Source: Gemmatimonadota bacterium (GTDB taxonomy: Bacteria > Gemmatimonadota > Gemmatimonadetes > Gemmatimonadales > Gemmatimonadaceae). Taken from it: a stretch of DNA of 64,000 nt. The notes beneath the pieces were generated by a model. The model was given only the letters and a program-made list of their open reading frames with translations. It made no database searches and was not told the DNA's origin. Numbering within the stretch: position 1 is the first letter of the stretch; the number at the start of each line of letters is the position of its first letter. The position numbers were made by a program, and so were the translations under genes. The stretch covers positions 1 through 64,000 of the forward strand of contig JAQBQB010000030.1 in the NCBI GenBank assembly GCA_028287235.1, read 5' to 3'. This document shows, in pieces, positions 16,720 to 25,233 of the stretch.

Positions 16720-17831
16720 GCCGCTCTCGCCTCGTCGAACGCGGCGAGCGCCGCTTCGAGCTCGGGCCACGGACCTACGGAGATGCGCAGCGCGGAGCCG
16801 TTCGTGAACTGTAGCGCGGGAATGTCGCAGTGCAGGTCGCTGAACGCGCGAACGGCGACGCCGCGGTCGCGCATGCCTCGCGCGATTCCGCGGGCATCCT
16901 TCATTGGAGCGAGGAGAAAGTTGCTGGCCGACGGCAGGACGTCGAGTCCGCGTTCGCGGAGCGCCGTAACGAGCGTGGCGCGGTTGGTGACTGCGTCAGC
17001 GACCCGCGCTCGCACCCAATCGAGATCCTCGGTGAGCGCCGCGACAGCCGCGCGTTCGGATGCGGCGCTCACCTTGTAGGGCCCGCGGGACTTTTCCACC
17101 TCGGCGATCAGCGTCGCATTGCCGATTCCGTATCCGACGCGCAGCCCCGCGAGTCCAAACGCCTTCGACAGCGTTCGTACTACGAGGAGCCGCGGCGAGC
17201 GCGCGACCAGATCGACGACGCTCGCACCACTGAACTCGACGTACGCTTCGTCGACGATCACCACGCCTCGCGCGCGTGCAATCACCGCTTCGATCGTCGC
17301 GCGCGGAACGATCGTGCCGGTTGGATTGTTCGGCGAGCAGAGATATACGATGGCCGGATCTCCGGCGAGCAGGCGATCGACGTCGAGGTCGTACGACGCG
17401 TTCAATGGAATTGGATCGACACTGAGTCCGTTCATTCGCGCGAAGAGCGGAACCATTGGAAAGGACGGCTGCAGCATCGCGAGACGGTCGCCGGACTCGG
17501 CGAACGCGCGGATCGCCGAGTCGAGCACGTCGTCGGAGCCGCAGTCCGTGACGATCATCGCCGGACTAACGGTGGGACAGTCCGCTCGCACGTACGCGGC
17601 GAGCGCCTCCTTGAGCGAAGCCGCGTACACGTCCGGATACCGGGCCAAGGCCGACTCCGGACTTGCGCGCAACTCGCGGAGCGCCGCCGGCGGCGCTCCC
17701 CATCGGTTAGTGTTGTCGCTCAGATCGATCGCGACAGCGCCGCGATCCGGCGTGTACAGCTGAACGTCGCGGAATGCGGCGCGTGTCTGCGCGCCGCTGT
17801 TCGAATCGATCGTGACGGCGTTCGTTGTCAT
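16710..17831 (-). CDS. hisC: Histidinol-phosphate aminotransferase
   Basis: A 373-residue fold-type I PLP enzyme. Visible motifs are LSDNTNRWGAPPAALREL near the start, CSPNNPTGT for substrate and PLP contact, VIVDEAYVEF, and the Schiff-base lysine in RTLSKAFGLAGLRVGYG (about residue 223). It transfers the amino group from glutamate to imidazole acetol phosphate. Start and stop overlap hisD (four bases) and hisH (ten bases). Confidence 0.95.
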   Translation of the reverse strand: MTTNAVTIDSNSGAQTRAAFRDVQLYTPDRGAVAIDLSDNTNRWGAPPAALRELRASPESALARYPDVYAASLKEALAAYVRADCPTVSPAMIVTDCGSDDVLDSAIRAFAESGDRLAMLQPSFPMVPLFARMNGLSVDPIPLNASYDLDVDRLLAGDPAIVYLCSPNNPTGTIVPRATIEAVIARARGVVIVDEAYVEFSGASVVDLVARSPRLLVVRTLSKAFGLAGLRVGYGIGNATLIAEVEKSRGPYKVSAASERAAVAALTEDLDWVRARVADAVTNRATLVTALRERGLDVLPSASNFLLAPMKDARGIARGMRDRGVAVRAFSDLHCDIPALQFTNGSALRISVGPWPELEAALAAFDEARAACG

Positions 17832-19135
17832 GCTGTGACTCCCAAGCGGCGCGCGGCCGCGGCGTGTGCGGGAAGAGATTCCGCGTCGGCGAACCGGCCG
17901 ACGTCGTCGGCGAGGCTTCGTGCGGCGTGTGGATCAATGCGTTGATACGTGGTCCAGCGAACGAAGTCGAGCGGTGAGAGCCCCGAATAGGCGCGAGCGG
18001 AGCCGCCGGTCGGCAAGACATGGTTGGCGCCCGTCATGTAGTCGCCGAATGTGACCGAAGACGTCTCGCCGAGGAAGACGGTGCCCGCGTTTCGCACGAG
18101 AGGAAGCAACGCGTCGGGGTCGCAGACCGCGAGCAGCAGGTGTTCCGGCGCGTATGCGTTGGCGAATTCGATCGCCGCGCGGAGTGTCGCTGCCACGAGG
18201 ATTCCGCCCTGCGCGGCCAACGCTGCACAGACTACCTGTTGCCGCTGCGCGCTCGCGGCAGCGGCTCTCAGGGCCTGCTCGAGGCGGCCGGCGGCAGACT
18301 CGCTCAATACTACCGCGACTACGCAAGCGCTCGGGTCGTGCTCCGCCTGCGCCACCATCTCGCTCGCGACGGCGCTCGGATCGGCATGCTCGTCGGCGAC
18401 GACGACCAGCTCGCTCGGACCGGCGGGCGAATCGATCGCCACGCTGTCGACGAGCTGCAGCTTGGCCGACGCGACGAACGCGTTCCCGGGGCCGACGATC
18501 CGATCGACACGCGGAATGGATTCTGTGCCGAGCGCCATCGCGGCGATCGCACCTGCGCCGCCCACCGCGAACACGCGATCGACTTCCGCGATCGCCGCGG
18601 CGGCGAGGACGGCCGCGGGCGGACTCCCCGCGCGATCCGGAGGTGAGCACAGAATGATCTCGCTCACCCCTGCCACGCGCGCGGGAATCGCGCCCATCAA
18701 CACGCTGCTCGGATAGCTGGCCCGGCCGCCGGGCGCGTACACACCGACGCTCCGCAGCGCATCGGGCCGGCGCCCCACGACAATGCCTGGCGCCGGCGAG
18801 GTTTCCATGGCTGTTGGTGCAAAGGCACGGTGCACGGTGGCGATGTTGCGTGCGGCGCGTTCCATCGCTTGGCGCAGTGGCTTGGGCATGCTGTCGAGCG
18901 CGCGGCCGAGCGCCGCGCGGGGAATTTCCAGCGCCTCCAGCTCGACGCGATCGAAGCGGCGCGCCATGTCGCGCAACGCTGCGTCGCCACGCGCGCGGAC
19001 GTCGGCGATGATGCGCGCCGATTCCGCCGCCACTGCCGGATCGCCGCCGGGGGCGCGATGGTACAGCGCGTTGCGGTCGCTCGACGTCAGCAAATCGAGC
19101 GATCCCGTGAACCGCAGGAAATCGGCGGCGCTCAT
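17828..19135 (-). CDS. hisD: Histidinol dehydrogenase
   Basis: A 435-residue zinc enzyme that oxidises histidinol to histidine in two NAD-dependent steps. Motifs seen are GVYAPGGRASYPSSVLM, AVGGAGAIAAMALGT, VGPGNAFVASAKL (about 225-240), DSPAGPSELVVVADE, AQAEHDP, YAPEHLLL, and GDYMTGANHVLPTGG with the zinc and catalytic histidine near 350-365. The start at ATG 19135 overlaps the hisG stop; an upstream in-frame extension is a shadow of hisG. Confidence 0.97.
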   Translation of the reverse strand: MSAADFLRFTGSLDLLTSSDRNALYHRAPGGDPAVAAESARIIADVRARGDAALRDMARRFDRVELEALEIPRAALGRALDSMPKPLRQAMERAARNIATVHRAFAPTAMETSPAPGIVVGRRPDALRSVGVYAPGGRASYPSSVLMGAIPARVAGVSEIILCSPPDRAGSPPAAVLAAAAIAEVDRVFAVGGAGAIAAMALGTESIPRVDRIVGPGNAFVASAKLQLVDSVAIDSPAGPSELVVVADEHADPSAVASEMVAQAEHDPSACVVAVVLSESAAGRLEQALRAAAASAQRQQVVCAALAAQGGILVAATLRAAIEFANAYAPEHLLLAVCDPDALLPLVRNAGTVFLGETSSVTFGDYMTGANHVLPTGGSARAYSGLSPLDFVRWTTYQRIDPHAARSLADDVGRFADAESLPAHAAAARRLGVTA

Positions 19136-20007
19136 GGAACGAGTCGTTCGATGCGGGTGACGAGAACACCTGTTGCGCCCAGCGCGCGCAGGTCGCCAAT
19201 CGTCTGGTAGATGTCGGACGCCGGCACGACGGCGTGCACGGCGACATATTCTCCACCATTGAGCACATCCACGACCGTTGGCCCACCGAGGCCAGGGAGA
19301 ATCCGTCGCACGTCGGAGAGAAGCCGGCGCGGAACGTTGGCCATCACGTATCGCTGTCCCTTGGCGCGAATCACCGACTCGAGTGCCGCCACGAGTCCGA
19401 CGATGGCGCGCGCGCGGTCGCTCGCGCCATCGAGCGACTCTGCCGTCGCGCGCGCACACACGAGACGCGCCGAGGACTCGAGTACCGTGGCGACTTCGCG
19501 AAGTCCGTTCACGCGAAGCGTCGAGCCCGACGACACGAGATCGACGATGACGTCGGCAATCCCGAGATGCGGTGCGATCTCCGCGGCGCCGGAGACAGGA
19601 ACGAGCTGGACGGCGCGCCCGAGCTTCGCGAAGTACTCGGCGCTGAGCCGCGGAAAAGCGGTGGCGACGCGCGCACCCTGCGGCACGTCGTCAGGGGTGT
19701 GAATACCACTGTCGTCGGTCGCCGCGAGACTGAGTCGGCAGCGGCCGAGCTCGAGGTCGAGCAGCGACACCACGTCGCGTCCCGACTCAGCGACGAGGTC
19801 CCACCCCGTGACGCCGATGTCGGCGGCTCCGTCGGCGACGAACTCGGGGATGTCCGCCGCGCGAACGAAGATCGCGTCGAACATGCCGCCGAGCGACGCG
19901 GTCAGCGCGCGCTCGTTCCGGACGCGAACGTCGAGTCCCGCGTCGGCGAACAGCTCGCGCGTGTCGTCGGCCAGCCGTCCCTTGTTGGGCAGTGCGATAC
20001 GTGGCAT
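19132..20007 (-). CDS. hisG: ATP phosphoribosyltransferase, long form
   Basis: A 291-residue first enzyme of histidine synthesis. The catalytic domains (about 1-210) begin RIALPNKGRL and include the PRPP loop in DLVSSGSTLRVNGL. The C-terminal ACT-like regulatory domain (about 212-290, with GGPTVVDVLNGGEYVAVHAVV) marks the HisZ-independent long form that is feedback-inhibited by histidine. It is the first structural gene of the his operon and lies 94 bases after the His-rich leader peptide, with an intrinsic terminator between them. Confidence 0.96.
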   Translation of the reverse strand: MPRIALPNKGRLADDTRELFADAGLDVRVRNERALTASLGGMFDAIFVRAADIPEFVADGAADIGVTGWDLVAESGRDVVSLLDLELGRCRLSLAATDDSGIHTPDDVPQGARVATAFPRLSAEYFAKLGRAVQLVPVSGAAEIAPHLGIADVIVDLVSSGSTLRVNGLREVATVLESSARLVCARATAESLDGASDRARAIVGLVAALESVIRAKGQRYVMANVPRRLLSDVRRILPGLGGPTVVDVLNGGEYVAVHAVVPASDIYQTIGDLRALGATGVLVTRIERLVP

Positions 20008-20033
20008 TGGAAAATTCGAGAAATTCGAGAGAG

Positions 20034-20065
20034 AAAAAACAAAAAGGCCCGTCGAAAGACGGGCC
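20034..20065 (-). terminator. his operon attenuator terminator
   Basis: Read on the minus strand, GGCCCGTC (20065-20058), a 4-base loop, and GACGGGCC (20053-20046) are followed at once by TTTTTGTTTTTT. This is a strong intrinsic terminator placed between the leader peptide and hisG. Its 5' arm GGCCCG is complementary to CGGGCC inside the leader ORF (20133-20128, codons 18-20), giving a plausible antiterminator. Confidence 0.88.
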
Positions 20066-20101
20066 GCAGATTGGAACGCGAGTGTGTAGTGGTGACGACC
20101 G

Positions 20102-20185
20102 CTACGCGTGCACGCGTACCTCCCCAGGGCCCGAGGGACCGTGGTGATGGCGATGCGTGTGGTGCGTGCGGTTGATCGGCTGCAT
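20102..20185 (-). CDS. hisL: Histidine operon leader peptide (His-rich, 27 aa)
   Basis: A 27-codon ORF on the his operon strand, starting ATG at 20185 and ending TAG at 20104-20102. Residues 8, 9, 11, 13, 14 and 15 are histidine (core THHTHRHHHG), with a seventh at 26. It precedes a strong intrinsic terminator and hisG, the classical layout of ribosome-mediated attenuation. When His-tRNA is scarce, a ribosome stalled at codons 8-15 would leave codons 18-20 free to pair with the terminator's 5' arm, so hisG is transcribed. No Shine-Dalgarno is visible. A TACGTT box ends six bases before the ATG, so the leader may be leaderless. It is only 32 bases after the CAP-domain gene on the same strand. 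Confidence 0.85.
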   Translation of the reverse strand: MQPINRTHHTHRHHHGPSGPGEVRVHA

Positions 20186-20217
20186 GGAAGTAACGTACAC
20201 CGGTGGATGCGGATCAG

Positions 20218-20970
20218 TCAACGTGGGACGAAGGAGCCGGCCTGGTCGATCACGCACACGACCCCGTATTTCGGATGCGGCGCGCATCCGATGCCGACGA
20301 CGCGTGCACCGGGGTCGAACGTGTTCCGGCGGTGGCCGCGATCGGGCACCCCGTCGTCGATGATCATGTCTTCGATGACGTCGCGCCCGGAGATCACGCT
20401 GCCGTAGTCCGCATTTTCGGAGTAGCTCCCGCCCCACGTCCCGTAGCGGGCGAGGCGCGCTTCGGGCGACGCCCCGTCGGAGCTCGTGTGGCCCACGGCG
20501 CCCGTTCGCCTCTGATCGTTGGCGAGATCGCGCGCGGCCTTCGACATCGCGTCACTGAGCGTGAGCGTAGCGACGCGCGGTTGCGATCCGAGCGCGTCGA
20601 TCGCCTCGCGCACGGCGGATGGCCCCTCGCTCGTTTGGACGGCGACGGGCCAACCGGGCCGTCGCAGCCGATTGCCGCTGAACAGAGGCAGTAGCGGCGT
20701 CAGATTCGCCGCATACGACTGCGGGTTGTCGCGCGCCGAATTCAACTCGAACAAGACTTCGCGCTCGAGGCGCGCGAAATCCACGGGAGTGCGTGTGGAC
20801 GACGTCGAGGCCGGCGCGGTGGTGACGCCAGGAACCGTGCTACACGAGACGAGCGCGGCCATGGCCGCGACTGTACATCCATGTCTCGCAAGCGGGACGA
20901 CACCGTCTCCCGGCACAGACGAAATCCGATTGGTGACTCGGGTCACGAGCATGCGAAGTCGTTTATGCAT
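20218..20970 (-). CDS. CAP/SCP-domain lipoprotein
   Basis: An exported protein with an N-terminal hydrophobic stretch ending in a lipobox-like LVSC. A CAP (SCP/TAPS/PR1) domain follows (about residues 85-250), with LFELNSARDNPQSYA, the ENADYG loop and GHRRNTFDPGARVVGIGCA, plus two cysteines in the last strands. Bacterial CAP proteins are secreted, with proposed lipid-binding or protease-like roles, none certain. The ATG at 20970 (MHKRL) gives the best signal peptide; an upstream in-frame ATG at 21009 is possible. It is transcribed toward the his leader with no terminator between. Confidence 0.78.
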   Translation of the reverse strand: MHKRLRMLVTRVTNRISSVPGDGVVPLARHGCTVAAMAALVSCSTVPGVTTAPASTSSTRTPVDFARLEREVLFELNSARDNPQSYAANLTPLLPLFSGNRLRRPGWPVAVQTSEGPSAVREAIDALGSQPRVATLTLSDAMSKAARDLANDQRRTGAVGHTSSDGASPEARLARYGTWGGSYSENADYGSVISGRDVIEDMIIDDGVPDRGHRRNTFDPGARVVGIGCAPHPKYGVVCVIDQAGSFVPR

Positions 20971-21057
20971 CGGCAGTTGTCGATTCGCGAAAATCGCGCC
21001 CGGCGGCACTGCACGTGCCTGTCGAGAGGTGTGAAGTCATGTCCCCAGGAGGATTGG

Positions 21058-21507
21058 ATGCGAAAGGTCGAGCTATTTGTCGTGCTTGGAATGTTGGCCG
21101 CCGCAGCGCCCGCGATGGCGCAGAGTCGCGGCAAAGGGAACGACGGCGTTCCGCCGGGCCAACGGCCGAGGGCCGGCATGTGCCGAATTTGGGTCGACGG
21201 TCTGCCTCCCGGCCAACAGCCCGCGCCCACGGACTGTGCGACGGCGCGCGCACGCGTCCCGTCGAACGGTCGAATTCTCTTCGGATCGCGCACGCAATCC
21301 AACCGGCATCTGAATACGTCGAATGGACAGGTGGTGGGCGTGAACGGCCAGCCTTGCGTCCAGCGCGCCGACCAGAACGGCACGCTCCGCACGCTGTGTC
21401 GTGACATGAATGCGTCGAGTGAGGACCGCGCCGACCGCAACGACGACGATCGCGACAATCACAAGGGGAAGAAGCTGAAAAAACCCAAAGGCGACCGCGA
21501 CGATTAA
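21058..21507 (+). CDS. Small exported protein with a charged C-terminal tail
   Basis: A 149-residue protein preceded by an excellent Shine-Dalgarno (AGGAGG, six bases before ATG), which fixes the start at 21058. A signal peptide covers residues 1-22 (APAMA-Q). The mature part has a PPGQRPRAGMCRIWVDGLPPGQQP segment seen in other small secreted proteins of soil bacteria, four cysteines, and a highly charged Asp/Arg/Lys tail. Function unknown. Ten bases separate it from the next gene. Confidence 0.75.
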   Translation: MRKVELFVVLGMLAAAAPAMAQSRGKGNDGVPPGQRPRAGMCRIWVDGLPPGQQPAPTDCATARARVPSNGRILFGSRTQSNRHLNTSNGQVVGVNGQPCVQRADQNGTLRTLCRDMNASSEDRADRNDDDRDNHKGKKLKKPKGDRDD

Positions 21508-21517
21508 CTTTCACGCC

Positions 21518-22087
21518 ATGCGCGCCGCATGGCGGTTCACGAGGGCGGCGGGGTTTGCCGCCCTCGTTTGTATAGGCTGCACCCACGACGATACGACAAC
21601 AGTGCGCGGACGCGGACTGACGGTCGCATCGTTGTCTTCTGCCGCGCAGGCGCGCGTGTATGAAGCTGCCGCCCGCGTCGCGTTCGATGTCACCGACCCG
21701 TCGCTGTCGCTGCTGGTCGACCCGCGCCAGTTGCCGCGCGCGATCGGTCTCGCGCCCGAAGGACGGCTGCCCGACGCGGTCGTGTCGCAGCTCGAGAGCG
21801 GTGGCGTGATCAAGGGAACATGCGAGCCTCCGCTGACGGGGACGCGCGGCAATCCACGTTGCACCGCGCCGCTGCCCGGCTATCTGATGCGCTTCTCGCC
21901 TGTCTTCACCATTCGCGGCGATTCGGTGCAGGTCTACGTCTACATGCAGGGGTACGACGTCCCGGCGTCAGGCAGCTCGAAGACGCTGCGCTTCGAGCGC
22001 GCGTACCAGGTCGCCCGCCATGGCGACGTTTGGCGCGCCGTGCGCGAAGGACGCGTCCCGAAGGAAGCCCGCGGCGACTCGAAGTGA
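21518..22087 (+). CDS. Putative lipoprotein of unknown function
   Basis: A 189-residue protein with an N-terminal hydrophobic segment ending in VCIGC, a plausible lipobox with Cys near residue 21. The mature part has two cysteines (TCEPPL and NPRCTAP) and a beta-rich stretch (MRFSPVFTIRGDSVQVYVYMQGYD). It matches no family I recognise. Its stop overlaps the start of the 1014-residue fusion by one base (TGATG), so the two may be co-translated. Confidence 0.7.
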   Translation: MRAAWRFTRAAGFAALVCIGCTHDDTTTVRGRGLTVASLSSAAQARVYEAAARVAFDVTDPSLSLLVDPRQLPRAIGLAPEGRLPDAVVSQLESGGVIKGTCEPPLTGTRGNPRCTAPLPGYLMRFSPVFTIRGDSVQVYVYMQGYDVPASGSSKTLRFERAYQVARHGDVWRAVREGRVPKEARGDSK

Positions 22088-25000
22088 TGCTCGATCAAAC
22101 GCCGCGCTTCGATCTCGCCGCCGCCGAGCGCTTGGCGCGAGAACATTTCGGAATCGAGGGCCGCGCCAGCGTCCTAACGAGCGAGCGCGATCAGAATTTC
22201 CTCATCACGGCGCGAGACGGGCGCCGCGCCGTTCTCAAGATCGCCAACGCCGCGGAAGACCGGGCGATGCTCGCTGCGCAGCAGGAAGCGCTCGTGCACC
22301 TGTCCACCCGCGTGCCGACGACGCCGCGCGTCGTGCCGGCGACCGGGGCGACGACGCTCGTCGAGATCGATGGAGAGGATGGACGCCGCCACCTGATGTG
22401 GGCGATCACCTGGCTGCCCGGCCGCCCGCTCAGTACGGCGCCGCGCCGGAGCGCGGCCCTGCTCGCGGACTTCGGCCGGCAAATCGGCGTGCTCACTGCC
22501 GCGCTCGCGCACTTCGACAGTCCGGGAATTCATCGCGACTTCTATTGGGATCTCGCCAACGGTCGCGCGATGGTCGCTCGGCATCGGCCGCTCATTACCA
22601 ACGGTCCGCTCGGACGAGCTCTCGATCGGTTGATTGGCGAGTTCGACGTTCGAACGGCGCCGCTGCTCGAGCGGCTTCCGCGCGCCGCGATCCACAGCGA
22701 CTTGAACGACTACAACGTCCTCGTCGGAGGCTGGGACGACGTCGAGTCGCGCGAGCAACGCGTCACCGGCATCGTCGACTTCGGCGACATGGTGTACAGC
22801 TATCGCGTCGGCGATCTCGCGATCGCCATCGCCTACGCGATCCTCGGCTCCGACGATCCGCTCGCCGTCGTGTCGCAGATGGTGCGCGGCTACTCCGAGA
22901 GGGCGACGCTCGACGACGGCGAGCTTTCGGCGCTGTTCGGTCTCGTGGTGCTTCGGCTGTGCACGAGTGTCTGCATCGCCGTGGATCAGCTCCGGCAGCG
23001 GCCCGACAACGAATACCTCGGCGTCAGCCAGTCGGCGATCGCCGGCATGTTGCCCACGCTCGAGGCGATCCCATTCAGGCTCGCCGAGGCCGTCGTGCGC
23101 GAAGCCGCCGGAGTTACGCCGGTTCCGGCGAGCGTTCTCGTAGCTGACTTTCTCCAGCGCGCGCCCAACATCGCGCCGGTGCTCGGCGCGGACCTGCGCA
23201 CCGAGCCGAGCATCGTGCTCGATCTCAGCATCGCGAGTCCAATGATTGGCGGTGACGCGAACGAGAACGCCGAGCCGAGGCTCACGGAGCGCGTGTTCGG
23301 TGCGATGCGCGATGCCGGTGTTCGCGTCGCCGTTGGCCGGTACGATGAGCCGCGCCTCCTATACGTGGCGCCGGCGTTTGCGCTCGGCGCGCGTCCGACC
23401 GACGAGCATCGCACGATTCACATCGGACTCGATCTGTTCGCCGCAACGGGCGCGCCGGTCTTTGCGCCGCTGGCCGGTGTGGTACATGCCTTCGCCGACA
23501 ACGCCTCGCCACAAGACTACGGTCCGGTGATCGTGCTGCGCCACATCACGGACGATGGCACGCCCTTCTTCACGCTCTACGGCCATTTGAGTCGCGAGTC
23601 GCTAGATGGGCTGACGATTGGACAGACCGTCGCCGCCGGCGAGCAGATCGCGACGCTCGGTGCGCCCGAAGTGAACGGCGGATGGACGCCGCATCTGCAC
23701 CTGCAGATCATCACCGATCTGCTCGGGCTCGACACCGACTTTCCGGGTGTCGCGCGGCCGACGCAGCGCGGCGTGTGGCGCGCGCTCTGCCCCGACCCGA
23801 ATCTCCTCGCGCGCGTCCCCGCCGATCGATTCCCTGGCGCGGCACTCTCCAAGAGCGAAACGCTCGCCGACCGCCGCGCCATGATCGGACACAACTTGAG
23901 CATCGCCTACCGCGACCCGGTGAAGATCGTGCGCGGGTGGAAGCAGTATCTCTACGACGACGAGGGCCGGCGGTACATCGACGCGTACAACAACGTGCCG
24001 CACGTCGGGCATGCGCACCCGCGCGTCGTGGAGGCGGGCGTCGCACAGATGCGCGTGCTCAACACGAACACGCGCTACCTCAACGATCTGCTCACGCAGT
24101 ACGCCGACCGACTGCTCGAGACGCTGCCGCCCGCGCTCGACGTCTGCTACTTCGTGAACTCGGCGAGCGAGGCGAACGAGCTGGCGCTGCGCCTCACGCG
24201 CGCCTACACCGGCCGGCGCGACATGATCGTGCTCGAGGCGGCGTATCACGGCAACACGACGTCGCTCATCGACATCAGCCCCTACAAGCATGCGGGGCCC
24301 GGGGGAGCCGGTGCGCCGAAATGGGTACACGTTGCGCCGCTGCCCGATGACTACCGCGGGCCGTACAAGCGCGGCGACGGTCATGCGGGCGCGAAGTACG
24401 CGGCGCAGGTCGCGTCGATCGTCGATCGGATTGGACTCGTGGGTGGCTTCATCGCCGAGACGTGTCCGAGCGTGGGCGGGCAGCTCCTATTTCCGAAGGA
24501 TTATTTAGGAAATGTATATGAGCGTGTTCGCGCGGCGGGCGGCGTGTGCATCGCCGACGAGGTGCAAACGGGGCTCGGCAGAATGGGCACGAGCTTCTGG
24601 GCGTTCGAGGCGCATGGTGTGGTGCCCGACATGGTGGTGATGGGCAAGCCGCTGGGCAACGGTCATCCGATCGCCGCGGTGGCGACGACGCGGGCCATCG
24701 CCGACGCGTTCGACAACGGCATGGAGTACTTCAGCACCTTCGGGGGAAATACCGTATCGTGCGCGATCGGCATCGCGGTGCTCGACGTGCTGCGCGACGA
24801 AGGGTTGCAGGAGCACGCGCGAGTGGTTGGGGACGAGATGCTCGCGAAGCTGCGGACGCTCGCCGACCGCTATCCGCTGATTGGCGACGTGCGTGGATCG
24901 GGGCTGTTTCTCGGTGTGGAGCTCGTCCGCGATCGCGAAACGTTGGAGCCGGCGGGCGAAGAGGCGTCGTTCGTCGCCAACCGAATGCGCGAGCGCGGCA

Positions 25001-25131
25001 TACTCCTCGGCACGGATGGGCCGCACCACAACGTGGTCAAGATCCGGCCGCCAATGCCGTTCTCGGCCGGCGACGCGGACGTGCTCGTGGCGGAGTTCGA
25101 GCGGGCGTTGGCAGAATTGCCACTCGAGTGA
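22087..25131 (+). CDS. Kinase / M23 peptidase-like / class-III PLP enzyme fusion
   Basis: A 1014-residue three-domain protein. Residues about 1-340 form an APH-type kinase with catalytic HSDLNDYN at 203-210 and DFGD near 233. Residues about 400-570 form an M23/LytM-like domain with HIGLD at 445-449 and HLH at 536-538, so its zinc ligands are kept. Residues about 585-1014 form a class-III aminotransferase fold with a Schiff-base lysine at 854 ([10 protein letters not shown]). Separate human relatives of the outer domains are hydroxylysine kinase and the phospho-lyases for phosphoethanolamine and phosphohydroxylysine. The likely job is therefore to phosphorylate an amino alcohol and eliminate the phosphate. 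Why an M23-like domain sits between them is unknown. The start at 22087 follows the upstream stop; the longer open frame is a shadow. Confidence 0.88.
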   Translation: MLDQTPRFDLAAAERLAREHFGIEGRASVLTSERDQNFLITARDGRRAVLKIANAAEDRAMLAAQQEALVHLSTRVPTTPRVVPATGATTLVEIDGEDGRRHLMWAITWLPGRPLSTAPRRSAALLADFGRQIGVLTAALAHFDSPGIHRDFYWDLANGRAMVARHRPLITNGPLGRALDRLIGEFDVRTAPLLERLPRAAIHSDLNDYNVLVGGWDDVESREQRVTGIVDFGDMVYSYRVGDLAIAIAYAILGSDDPLAVVSQMVRGYSERATLDDGELSALFGLVVLRLCTSVCIAVDQLRQRPDNEYLGVSQSAIAGMLPTLEAIPFRLAEAVVREAAGVTPVPASVLVADFLQRAPNIAPVLGADLRTEPSIVLDLSIASPMIGGDANENAEPRLTERVFGAMRDAGVRVAVGRYDEPRLLYVAPAFALGARPTDEHRTIHIGLDLFAATGAPVFAPLAGVVHAFADNASPQDYGPVIVLRHITDDGTPFFTLYGHLSRESLDGLTIGQTVAAGEQIATLGAPEVNGGWTPHLHLQIITDLLGLDTDFPGVARPTQRGVWRALCPDPNLLARVPADRFPGAALSKSETLADRRAMIGHNLSIAYRDPVKIVRGWKQYLYDDEGRRYIDAYNNVPHVGHAHPRVVEAGVAQMRVLNTNTRYLNDLLTQYADRLLETLPPALDVCYFVNSASEANELALRLTRAYTGRRDMIVLEAAYHGNTTSLIDISPYKHAGPGGAGAPKWVHVAPLPDDYRGPYKRGDGHAGAKYAAQVASIVDRIGLVGGFIAETCPSVGGQLLFPKDYLGNVYERVRAAGGVCIADEVQTGLGRMGTSFWAFEAHGVVPDMVVMGKPLGNGHPIAAVATTRAIADAFDNGMEYFSTFGGNTVSCAIGIAVLDVLRDEGLQEHARVVGDEMLAKLRTLADRYPLIGDVRGSGLFLGVELVRDRETLEPAGEEASFVANRMRERGILLGTDGPHHNVVKIRPPMPFSAGDADVLVAEFERALAELPLE

Positions 25132-25179
25132 CGAATGGCGCACACTGGCGGACGACCGTAAACTCCGAGCGTTGACGCA

Positions 25180-25215
25180 AAAAGAACGGGCGGCCCAAAG
25201 GCCGCCCGTTCTTTT
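25180..25215. terminator. Bidirectional intrinsic terminator
   Basis: A perfect 16-base stem (AAAAGAACGGGCGGCC at 25180-25195 with GGCCGCCCGTTCTTTT at 25200-25215) and a CAAA loop. It lies between the convergent fusion gene and ahcY, with A/T runs on both sides so it can serve both directions. Confidence 0.93.
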
Positions 25216-25233
25216 GTGCTCTTCCGCAAGACT

